Source of the DNA: Priapulus caudatus
Taxonomy: Eukaryota > Priapulida > Priapulimorpha > Priapulimorphida > Priapulidae
Direction of reading: 5' to 3'
NCBI RefSeq assembly: GCF_000485595.1
Contig: NW_014578223.1
Coordinates: 15,742 to 48,002, forward strand
DNA: 32,261 nucleotides
Shown here: piece after piece, positions 23,133 to 32,261 of the stretch
Position numbering within the stretch: the first letter of the stretch is position 1
How the letters are laid out: each line of letters begins with the position of its first letter
Program-made: the position numbers and the translations under genes
Notes under the pieces: generated by a model
Told to the model about the DNA's origin: nothing
What the model saw: only the letters and a program-made list of their open reading frames with translations
Databases searched by the model: none

Positions 23133-26100
23133 TAGTCCACGCGGCTAAGTGAAAAAAATATTGCACGTTTTTGGAGAAATTATGAAACCTTGGCACATAA
23201 CGTAGGCCGGACCCAGTGGGGTCATTTTTCGAATTGGGACCTACCTCGGTGAAAGACGCTGCACCTGTGTGCCGCCATCTGTAATTTGCGATAGGCGCGA
23301 GCTGGACATACTTTTGCCCTATATCTTTCAAAGCTAAGGCAGATAGAAATGTAAATTTTATGGCTTACCCGCCCGAATTTTTAGGGTCAAAGCGAATTCA
23401 GGTGAAAGCCATTATTATAAACATTCAGGGTGTCCGCCATATTGGATTCACAAGATGGCCGCTATTATAAGCATAATTGACTATAACTTTGAATCAAAGA
23501 AGATTAGAAATGTAGCTTTATAGCTAACACCCCCGTTTTCAGGAAATCAGTGAAACTATTATTATGAACGTCAGATGTCCGCCATATTTAGATTCGCCAG
23601 ATGGGCGTATGATAAACGTAATGACTATTAACCTTGAACTAAAGAAGGATAGAAATGTAGTTTCAGTAGCGTAACCCCTCGTTTTTCAGGCGCTCAAGGA
23701 ATCAGTGAAACTTTATTATGAACGTCAGATGTCCGCCATATAGATCCAACAGATGGCCGCTATGACTTAAAAATACATTATAACTAATAACTTGAAAGCT
23801 AAGGGCAGATAGGATCAATTCCAGTGGCCTACCCGCAATTTCAGGGTCCGAGAAATCCAACGAACATAAATATTATAAACATCAGCGATTCTGCGCATAT
23901 TGGTTTCCAGGCTGGCTGCCATACTACACAAGTGCAACAGGTTTTAAGTGGTATAATGTATGATACATTATCAATTAAACAAGTTCATTAATAATGTAAA
24001 CTCTATCTCTTATGGAATTCTCGATAGCATGTTTGAGGCATGAGGCATCAAGAGCAACTTGGATGCATAAGTAAATCTTTTTTATTAGCATCCCAAGATT
24101 TGTTAATGGAAATGTCACCTCAACATCGACAACAAACAACAAACAAGATGACTGCCCCTGCTATTCTTGTTTAAAGCTGGTATGGCACTTGTACCTCACA
24201 GTTTAGTTCATAACATTGTCGCGTCGACCAGGTGCATAGTGGACGTGCACTGGAGGGCTGGCCCTGTAACATTTGCAGTTTGCCTGGGCGCAGCGTCTTC
24301 TTGGCACTTGCCAGCCTATTAGCTCGTAGCCAAGCGCCTTGGCTGCTTAGGAAGTAAGGTCCATCATCACCTGCCATAGTTCCATCACGCGCTTTCCCAA
24401 CCCCAGTCAGCTGCGCAATGGAACATCTGGGTTGCGTGACTAAGGTTGACCCCATAATGTGGCCTGCTTGAATGCAGCTCTCTTCTGGTGTCGTTCAATA
24501 GAGCTGCCGCATAGGCAGGGATATTTCTATTCCTCCCTTGACTTCTTGGAAAACAGGTAGGCTCTTGCGGTATTCTACGGACTTGAGGTCACTGGGTGGC
24601 GGTTCATAAAAGTCAAGACTGACGAAATCGCTCCAGTATGTCCATACAGTCTTTCGCGACGTCAGCAGGTGAGACAGCACAATGCTTGGAATGCGTCTGT
24701 AGCATCAGGGTATGCCTGCCAAGGACATGTATCACAGCCTGTAAAATGGCATAAAAAATGCCAGTGCTGTGACTTCTCTGGCCCAATACTGCGACTATCT
24801 GGGTACGCCTATAATGCTATGCTAGTTCTTACCAGTTCCGAAGCAACCGCATAATTTATCCAGACAATTTCCAAGAATTTAGTAACAGCTATGACCACCA
24901 CATCAGGTCAACAGTGCGCGATCATCACTTGTGTTCCCTGACGAAGCCAATGCTCATTAACTGGACAAAAATCTCGAAGTCTGCTTCTTCATGTAGCCAA
25001 CGGACAAGCATTGAAGTGTACAGCATCTTTGGATGAAGCACACAACTGTATCGCCCAGGCGTGCTTATGATTGCCCTTGTCATCTTCAGTTTCATGATCC
25101 TCACATTTCTGGCGCAAGGAATTGGAAACAAATTCCTGTTGTTGTCATTAGTTTCGAAGGAAGGCCTGGCCAGTTTGCCTGGAATTCTCGTGGTGAAGTT
25201 TAGCACGACGTCTGAATACCACAACCTCGTTTACTTCCTTGTTGCGTTTTTCAAACTTGTCTGGACGATAAACATCCCCACGATATTCAATTCGACTGGC
25301 ATTTCCAGTTCCTTCAACAGATATGCGCAGGAAGACCTCCTGCAGCATAATCCTCGAAGGTTGCCACAGGTACCCAGGCCACCAGAAAGTGAACACTGCA
25401 TGACCGGTCAACGACTTTAGCATTGACTACGCGAAAGGACATTATATAATTGTCACATTTCCTTCGAGACAGTCAAAAGCTATGGCTTGTCACCTTGTTG
25501 CAGCTGACCTCCCGTTGCGAGTGACGGTGGAGTGACTGGTTTTCAATTGCCTGAAGAATTCATGCAATAATCAACCATCTCCGTTGACTGGAATGTTACA
25601 ACCTTGAAACAGAGCCCTGTTCATTCTCTAGCTCAACCAAACCTCCCTGCTGTCTTGTCTTTTCGACGCCAACGCTTGCTGAACATAGCCAGATGGTTGT
25701 CTCGAATTGATTTCGAATTGGACTTTAAGCGCTCATCACGAAATCCCGTCATATTTAGACTTCCCCACGTGAATGGAGCATTCCTCATGGCTTTTACAAC
25801 TTTCTCTGCATGATGGCTTTGATTGAGATTTTAAGGCAATCATGCTCTCTTCCATGAAATGGGTTGCCCATCTCTTCATTGTGGCCACCAGTGACTGTAC
25901 ATCTTGGACAAATTTTGCCTGGACGCCTTAATCTGTTCCGTGCAGTGGCGAGTCAGAGGTATTTGCTGTCCACTGTCGTCCAACGCATCCTCAAACTCTT
26001 CAACTAGTCTTGCTAGTCTTCAAGGCTCCAGCTACCATCCATGACCTAAGTGCTCCGGGGTTTTTAGTTAGCCCAACTGCTCCACCCGCACTCTTAACTA

Positions 26101-27368
26101 GTGCATTTACCTGTTCGTGTTGCATGGTCCAGCGAAACTGGCAGAGAATGGTCGGCTTGTCTTGTTGGCAGTGATTCCTTACGTGAGAACTCAGCGAAAC
26201 GACAATTTGGCGCTCTCCTCTTCTAAGGTGAAATACCTCGCACATGGACCGCGCTAACCAGCGGGCATAGTTGGGTGGTCCATATGCAAAGAACCAGGGT
26301 ATCAAAATCGGTGCTGCGGATGGCCAATGTCACAGGTCAAAATCTGACACTCGCCAGGGACCTTACAAACTGGAAAATCGTTAGTTCAAAGTCTAACACT
26401 GTCTGCCAAAAATAAAACTGCGGGTACTTTTCTGACACTCTCAGCACACCACTCTGCTGAGATTCCATTCTGGTTTGCCCTGACTATTCTTTACTGTTTT
26501 CCATCTGTTTAGATTAAGGTATGCCTTCTGCTGTAACTATACAAAGCTTGGCAGCAGTCCCTTGATGTGCCACGCGGGGTCTTAGTCCACATGGGAGCAC
26601 AAAAATCGCTTCACAGGTGGCCTGCAGCGCAATGTCTGACTGGGGTTAAAGCGTCCCTGCCCATCCACATTTTTAAGTTACATTTATTAATAAAGTTGTT
26701 ACTAAAACCTGTTTGCATCTGCGTAATCCAATATGGCCAGGAATCCTAATGTTTATAATATTTATTTCGTTGGATTCCATCGCGACCCTGAAATTGCGGT
26801 TAGGCCCACTAGATTGCACTTTCTATGCTGCCTTAGTTTTCCAAGTTTTATAGGTCAATTATGTTTTATCATAGCGCGCCATCTTGAATGTAATGATGGC
26901 GGACACGTCCGACGTTCATAAAAATAGTTTCACTTGAATTCCTTGACCCTGAAAACGGGGGAGCTTAGCTTACTAGAAACTACATCTTTCTATCTCTTAG
27001 TTCGGCAAAGTTATAGTCAACTTATGTTAAATAGCGGCCATCTTGAATCCAATATGGCGCGACACCCTGATGTTCATAATATGGTTTCACTGAATTCCAT
27101 TGACCCTAAAATGGGGGGTTTAGCCGACTAAAATTACATTTCTATCTGCCTTAATGCTTTGAAGATGATAGCAAGAAGTCATGTCAAGCCTGGCGGCCCA
27201 TATCGAAATTCAAGATGGCGGCCACGCAGGGGGCGTTTTCGAGTTGGTCTCAATCGAAAAATGGACACCCACTGGGGGTCCGCCTTACGTATGTGCCAAG
27301 TTTCATAATTTCTTCTCCAAAAAGCTGAAATATTCCTGCCACTATTTCGGGCCTTAGCCGCTGGACTA
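23133..27368. mobile_element. Foldback-type DNA transposon with long inverted arms
   Basis: The ends TAGTCCACGCGGCTAAG (23133) and CTTAGCCGCTGGACTA (ending 27368) are inverse copies, and inversion continues inward: GGAGAAATTATGAAACCTTG against the inverse of AAGTTTCATAATTTCTTCTC, then GGACCCAGTGGGGTC against CCACTGGGGGTCC. Each arm (about 23133-23960 and 26700-27368) is built of about 150-bp tandem units carrying GTCCGCCATATTGGATTC and AAGATGGCCGC motifs (left arm near 23431, 23576, 23731, 23891). TTCTA lies at both edges and may be part of a target duplication. The centre holds decayed minus-strand coding sequence. Confidence 0.8.
24165..26310 (-). pseudogene. Decayed transposon protein in the foldback element
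   Basis: The best-preserved part (26305-26000, minus) reads WFFAYGPPNYARWL, then MQHEQVNALVKSAGGAVGLT and KNPGALRSWMVAG. This NYARW ... HEQ.N..VK..GGAVGLT..P.ALR.WMVAG pattern is one I associate with a large uncharacterised protein family repeated in many cnidarian, echinoderm and mollusc genomes. Its catalytic class is unknown to me. Just after, a +1 frameshift is needed to continue as RLARLVEEFEDALDDSGQQ. Further fragments follow, such as HAEKVVKAMRNAPFTWGSLN and IRDNHLAMFSKRW, and then frames down to about 24170, broken by stops. It is clearly a degenerate copy. The element is bounded by the inverted arms, so the protein was probably its transposition-related product. Confidence 0.6.
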
Positions 27369-27826
27369 TTCTACCTCTCCTCTCACTCTCCCCCTCAGGT
27401 ATTTACCCTCCGCCTCTCGCGGGTAAGTATCGGCCCACGCGCATCAGTTTCACGGTGAAGAAGTTAACAAAGGCATAATGACTGGTCTTTCAGTATGCAA
27501 CTTTTTCATCCCTCCAAAGCACAAAATGTGGATATACGGCTATAATACGCGTTTTTACAGTCACTCAAGCACACATACACACACGCGACCGGGCGCGCAC
27601 ACGCGGGTATGGTTGCACGCACGCGTGCGCGCGTATTATAGGCGTAAATTCAAATTTTGTGCCTCGGGGAATGAAAATGTTTCGGCTGAAATACGGCCGT
27701 TTACCTGCAAATGTTTTTCCATGCTTGACTGGTCGTGGGCGATACCATCCGCAAGAGGGGAGTAAGGAAGTGATGTATGTAATGACGTGTTCATCTACGT
27801 TAAACTACGTACTTCTACGCGTATAT

Positions 27827-27900
27827 GTGTTGTTAGTGCAGTGGTTAGAACGCTAAACTGCTATCTATGAAACCGGCGTACGAACCCCACGTCGGAATTT
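27827..27900 (+). repeat. tRNA-derived SINE head / tRNA pseudogene
   Basis: TTAGTGCAGTGGTTAGAACGC (27833-27853) resembles a tRNA D-arm with box A. GCGTACGAACCCCACG (27877-27892) resembles box B with one mismatch (GTACGAACCC against GTTCGAACCC). No acceptor stem pairs, so this is a pol III promoter relic rather than a functional tRNA. An AT-rich tail with (TTA)n follows at 27958-27977. From 27370 to 29220 nothing else gene-like is seen. Confidence 0.5.
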
Positions 27901-28399
27901 GCTTTTCTTATATATATATTATATACATTATAGGTCAGCATAAAGAACCGGCAACTGTTTATTATTATTATTATTAAATCTCTATTTCATGTAATTCAAC
28001 TACAAATACATGTACTGAAGAAAAATTCTGATGAATGCAATAGTGAATTGAGCAGTAAAAATAAAAAAAATTCTGAGTGATACAGTACATTGTGTGATAC
28101 ATAGTTCTGAGTGATTCATGTTACATTAAAGCTTTACATTATTATATTGTCACAGGACCGTCACATGAATCTACGTGAATGACAATATGAAGCGACTATT
28201 GTGTACGTCGGTAATCGGCGAGCTATAGCGGCTGTTTAATCAGCGGTCGGCACTCGTGTAAAACAACTATTTTTACTTTATATATGAATCTAAGTTATAT
28301 ACGATGATTCTAAAAAGCTAAAACTACTTGTCACAGATTGTCCGTGAAATGTCCTTGAAAAAATAATTCACACTTTTGCGGGAACCATGGTGAGCCTTT

Positions 28400-29223
28400 A
28401 TTTGCTAAACACTGTACTAGCTATGTGTTTTACAAGTAAAGACGCACAGCCAACTTCTAATTAAATTAAAAGCTAATGAAATTGCTCTTAGCTGAAACTC
28501 TTAGAGGACAGACTGCAGTGAGAACATCCTGAACAAATGTGTTCACGTGAAGTAGCTTTATTAGCATTTTGCACCGCCACAACTCACAAGCCTTGCTATT
28601 CTATGCTGTGCACTTGCGCAACGTATTCTCCCATTGCAGAAAAAATATATATGTTCACTATATAAATCTATAGAATCTTAAATCTGAATCTTCACAGTAC
28701 GATCTGCCTCTCAACGAACGGGTATGAATATTTTTTACGTATAAACATCACATATTAGGGCAGACATATATCACGCTGTCTTCGCCCGAGATTCATCAGA
28801 AACTGCTTGAGAAAGATTTCACTTTTATATTCTTGTGCATTCTTTAAGTAACAGACATCACAGATAACAATCAATCCTGCGTAACCTCCCACAGTCAACT
28901 CTCCCTATACTGGCCACCCCTGTGACGATCCATTCATTTCGGTATATAGGGGCCTTAAAGAACTTATGGGTGTCTTTGGAAGTTTACATGTCTCGGATGG
29001 CGTTAGGACTTAAAAAATCGTCCGCTTTAACGTGAGATTCGGTTATGATACTCTGCGATAAAAGTGAACGAAACGATGGGTGTAATTCCTGTCGATGCGT
29101 TGCGCGCACAGCAAGGCATGAGTGCTGTACATCGCCGTGTACATTCGGATGGTGTCCATGTTGTTGCAGGGGAGGACTGCCGCGCTGTGTAATTTGCTAA
29201 ACGGTGCTGCAATTTTACTGATT
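28400..29223 (+). other. Leader region upstream of gypsy gag, LTR not delimited
   Basis: The 5' LTR and primer binding site of the element starting at 29224 should lie here. Without the 3' LTR, which is beyond the window, I cannot delimit them. TGGCGTTAGGACTT at about 28998 begins with TGG as many primer binding sites do, but I cannot match it to a tRNA. Confidence 0.25.
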
Positions 29224-32200
29224 ATGGCTACTACTATGATTGGAGCTGTGGGGCCATATGAGGCTGATGCTGAGGGTTTCGACCAGTATGCTGAAAGGGT
29301 CAACCTGTTCATGGAGGCCAATGGAATCAAGGATGATGTGAAGGTGCAAAGTTTTCTAGCCATCATCGGAGCCAGTGCATATGGTGTATTGAAATCCATG
29401 TGTTCACCGGACTTGCCTAGGACTAAAACTGTGGATCAATTGATTGATCTGCTGCGGAAACATTACGACCCAAGACCATTGGTAATCGTGGAACGGTTTC
29501 GCTTCATGAAGCGAACACAGAGGGACTCTGAGAATATTTCGCAATTCGTAACTGAATTGAAGCGCCTGAGTACCCATTGCGAATTTGGGACGACGCTATT
29601 GGAACGACTGCGTGATCAATTCGTGGTTGGGTTGAAAGCGGAGGCCATTCAACGAAGACTGTTGGCGGAAAGGGAATTAACCTTTGATCGGGCAGTGCAG
29701 GTTGCTCATTCTATGGAAACTGCGGCAAAGGACTGCAGGGAACTGATTGGGGCAGCGGCCAAACAGGACAACAAAGTGCAATTCGTCTCGCGAAAACCTG
29801 CAGGTGGGGGTAAGCCTCGCAGTCAGCAGACATGGCAGAAGCCTACGACGACTTACTGTTATCGGTGTGGCAAACCCGATCATAAGGCAGACACGTGTAT
29901 ACATAAGGATACTGAATGTAGTAAATGTCACAAGAAAGGACACTTAAAGCGAGTGTGTCGTAGTACGTGGGCATCGAACTCTGATAATTCCAAGTCAGGG
30001 TCTACCTCATCGCAGACACCCAGGAAAAAGGGTTATGGTCAAAAGGGACGAGTGTATAATGTCCAAGGAACTGATAGTGCGCCGCCGCAGGAGGTGCCGT
30101 CAGGTGAGGAGGTCTACGATAGTCATTTGTACCATATTCGGCCCGGGACGAGGGCAAACTCGCGCAGTACACCGGCTTTCATGTCAAAGATGACGATAAA
30201 TGGAGTCGACGTAGCGATGGAGATCGATACTGGGGCAGCCGCGACATTGATCAGTGAACGTACGTACCGAGAACTACTGGCAGAATGGGTGCAGTTAAAT
30301 CCTACTGCCTGTACGCTCCGTACATATACGGGAGAACCGTTGGCGATAGCAGGTACGTGTGTGGTGCAGGTTGAATACAATGGGCAAAGGCATGAATTGC
30401 CATTGTTGGTCGTGCAGGGTAACGGTCCGTCGTTGCTTGGGCGAGACTGGTTGTGTGAAATAAAGCTCGATTGGAAAAAGGTGTGTCGCAGTGGTTCTGG
30501 TTCGGCACAGGGGTCCAGGGGTGCGATAAATCGTGTAACGTGCGTACAGGAAATTCTTGAGAAATATCCAGAGGTGATGGAGGACGGCCTCGGTACCTTG
30601 AAAGGGGTCAAGGGACATGTGCAAGTGGATTCTGACGCAGAACCGCAGTTCTTCAAGGCTAGGAACGTACCCTATGCCTTACGTGAGAAAGTAGACACCG
30701 AGTTAGATCGACTCGAGAGAGAGGGTATCATCGAATCTGTACCATTCTCCGATTGGGCAGCTCCGATCGTTCCAGTCGTTAAGCCGGACAAAAGCGTTCG
30801 CATCTGTGGAGATTTCAAAGTTACTGTAAATCGTTATGCACGTGTGGAGAAGTATCCCCTTCCCCGAGTGGAAGATTTGTACGCTAAACTCTCAGGTGGG
30901 CAGAAATTCACCAAGCTTGACTTGCGTCAGGCATACTTCCAAATTGAACTGGACGAAGGGTCTAAGAAGTACGTAACAATCAATACGGCAAAAGGGTTGT
31001 TTCGGTACAACCGTTTACTTTTCGGGGTAAGTTCGGCGCCCGCAATTTTCCAAAGGATCATGGATCAGTTGGTGGGTGATACTCCGTTTGTAGTCGCGAG
31101 ATTAGACGACATACTCATCTCCGGTCGCGATGACGAGGAGCATTTGCGAAACTTGGAGGAAGTTCTACGGAGATTGGCTGAGGTTGGGTTGAGATTAAAC
31201 CGGGCCAAGTGCATCTTCATGGCCGATGAAGTGATCTATCTTGGGTACAAGATCAGTGCTGATGGTCTGCATACTGTAGCTGAGAAAGTCAAGGCTATTG
31301 CAATGGCACCACAGCCAAAGAATGTCAAGGAGCTCCGAAGCTACCTTGGTTGCTTGAATTACTATGCAAAGTTCATGCCGAACTTATCTACGGAACTTGA
31401 ACCGTTGCACAGGCTGCTTAAGCAGGACAATCGGTTTGTGTGGGGTAACGAACAGGATGTTGCGTTCCGTCGCTCCAAGGAATTGCTACAATCCGCGTCT
31501 GTGTTGGTTCATTATGATCCAGACAAGGAACTAATACTTGCTTGCGATGCTTCGCCATACGGGGTTGGGGCTGTGCTAGCGCACAGGTTACCCGACGGGA
31601 CGGAGCGTCCGATTAGTTTTGCATCACGTACGTTAGCCGCCGCTGAAAGGAACTATTCTCAACTGGAGAAGGAGGCATTAGCGATCGTGTGGGCTGTAAA
31701 GTACTTTCATTGTTATTTGTACGGACGTGCGTTTGGTATTCTGAGTGACCATAAGCCACTTGAGAGTTTGCTCGGTGAACAGAAGCCAATTCCACCGTTA
31801 GCGTCAGGTAGAATTCAGAGATGGGGGCTGATGCTAAGCGCTTATCAGTATGAGTTGAAGTACAAATCTGGGGCGAAAATGGCAAACGCTGATGCCATGA
31901 GTAGGTTGCCGTTGCCTACCACGGTGCGAGAAGTACCAACACCTGCAGAGACGGTTTGTTTACTGGAATTCATGGATTCGTCACCAGTGGATGTGGAACT
32001 GGTACGGACTATGACGGATAAAGACATTGTACTGTCCAGGGTGAGACGTCTGGTTAGACATGGTTGGCCGGAGTCGAAGAAGGATGGTGAACTGTTGCCA
32101 TACTATGTTAGACGTGATGAGCTATCCATACAGGATGGATGCATACTTTGGGGATCTCGCGTGATCGTGCCAACTGCAGCTAGAGAACGCGTTATGTACC

Positions 32201-32261
32201 TGCTACATGAGGGACATCCGGGTATTGTGCGCATGAAAGTGTTCGCACGGCAATACGTGTG
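29224..32261 (+). CDS. Ty3/gypsy retrotransposon Gag-Pol (runs off window)
   Basis: One uninterrupted frame of 1012 codons starts MATTMIGAVGPYEADAEGFD and is still open at the right edge. In order it has a gag region (FMEANGIKDDVKVQSFL.., LKRLSTHCEFG), two CCHC knuckles (CYRCGKPDHKADTC from residue 212; CSKCHKKGHLKRVC), and an aspartic protease (MEIDTGAAATLIS, DTG at 335). Reverse transcriptase follows (KLDLRQAYFQIELD, first catalytic Asp about 566; LDDILISG, Asp pair at 628-629). RNase H comes next (LACDASPYGVGAVLAH, Asp about 775; EKEALAIVWAVKYFH; ILSDHKPLESL). The integrase zinc finger begins (LHEGHPGIVRMKVFARQYV) and the window ends. The usual Tyr two residues before the RT Asp pair is Arg here (ARLDDI). 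Gag and Pol share one frame without a shift. The layout fits the K02A2.6-like gypsy group. The intact frame indicates a recent insertion. Confidence 0.93.
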   Translation, partial: MATTMIGAVGPYEADAEGFDQYAERVNLFMEANGIKDDVKVQSFLAIIGASAYGVLKSMCSPDLPRTKTVDQLIDLLRKHYDPRPLVIVERFRFMKRTQRDSENISQFVTELKRLSTHCEFGTTLLERLRDQFVVGLKAEAIQRRLLAERELTFDRAVQVAHSMETAAKDCRELIGAAAKQDNKVQFVSRKPAGGGKPRSQQTWQKPTTTYCYRCGKPDHKADTCIHKDTECSKCHKKGHLKRVCRSTWASNSDNSKSGSTSSQTPRKKGYGQKGRVYNVQGTDSAPPQEVPSGEEVYDSHLYHIRPGTRANSRSTPAFMSKMTINGVDVAMEIDTGAAATLISERTYRELLAEWVQLNPTACTLRTYTGEPLAIAGTCVVQVEYNGQRHELPLLVVQGNGPSLLGRDWLCEIKLDWKKVCRSGSGSAQGSRGAINRVTCVQEILEKYPEVMEDGLGTLKGVKGHVQVDSDAEPQFFKARNVPYALREKVDTELDRLEREGIIESVPFSDWAAPIVPVVKPDKSVRICGDFKVTVNRYARVEKYPLPRVEDLYAKLSGGQKFTKLDLRQAYFQIELDEGSKKYVTINTAKGLFRYNRLLFGVSSAPAIFQRIMDQLVGDTPFVVARLDDILISGRDDEEHLRNLEEVLRRLAEVGLRLNRAKCIFMADEVIYLGYKISADGLHTVAEKVKAIAMAPQPKNVKELRSYLGCLNYYAKFMPNLSTELEPLHRLLKQDNRFVWGNEQDVAFRRSKELLQSASVLVHYDPDKELILACDASPYGVGAVLAHRLPDGTERPISFASRTLAAAERNYSQLEKEALAIVWAVKYFHCYLYGRAFGILSDHKPLESLLGEQKPIPPLASGRIQRWGLMLSAYQYELKYKSGAKMANADAMSRLPLPTTVREVPTPAETVCLLEFMDSSPVDVELVRTMTDKDIVLSRVRRLVRHGWPESKKDGELLPYYVRRDELSIQDGCILWGSRVIVPTAARERVMYLLHEGHPGIVRMKVFARQYV

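Noticed and set aside
27827-27900. Functional tRNA gene
   Set aside because: No pairing acceptor stem and a mismatched B box. Better read as a SINE head or pseudogene.
30123-30656. 177-residue minus-strand frame inside the retrotransposon
   Set aside because: Antisense of the protease/RT region, with no independent domain or signal.

Overview
The window is animal nuclear DNA. It carries spliced genes with consensus GT/AG introns, a ribosomal protein gene with a 5' TOP start, intronic box C/D snoRNAs, a metal-responsive C2H2 zinc-finger gene, TTAGGG-type interstitial repeats, MITEs and a Ty3/gypsy element of the 'K02A2.6-like' type common in marine invertebrates. The gene content fits a non-vertebrate metazoan with a repeat-rich and probably very heterozygous genome. 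I cannot name the species.

Two genes dominate. RPS4 (ribosomal protein eS4) lies on the + strand in seven exons (6751-6753, 7569-7646, 8425-8605, 16670-16767, 17431-17602, 19158-19287, 20811-20940). These join in phase to 263 codons, the length of human RPS4X. Its introns hold four box C/D snoRNA candidates in two paralogous pairs (7852 and 18379; 9047 and 19820). The second pair carries a guide complementary to 18S rRNA. MTF1 (metal regulatory transcription factor 1) lies on the - strand, head-to-head with RPS4 across about 300 bp holding CCAAT and CACGTG motifs. Its N-terminal exon (6102-6421) is in the expected place. Finger 1, the end of finger 4, fingers 5 and 6, and two C-terminal exons are all found inside RPS4 intron 3, in an order that cannot be transcribed as one gene. 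CT/GA microsatellites border several of the breaks, and a roughly 5% diverged second copy of part of RPS4 intron 6 lies beside them. Misassembly or haplotype interleaving is the simplest reading, but a real rearrangement is possible.

Region by region: 1-1.5 kb has a MITE arm, a truncated SAP-domain start, a Z-DNA-prone minisatellite, a CT tract and an acidic terminal exon. 1.5-6 kb is gene-free and full of minisatellites, MITEs and dispersed repeats. 6.1-21 kb holds the MTF1/RPS4 complex. 21-23 kb is the RPS4 3' end and GA-rich minisatellites. 23.1-27.4 kb is a foldback-type transposon with long inverted arms built of about 150-bp tandem units around a decayed minus-strand coding region. 27.4-29.2 kb has a tRNA-derived SINE-like segment and otherwise nothing I recognise. 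From 29224 to the right edge a Ty3/gypsy gag-pol frame runs uninterrupted.
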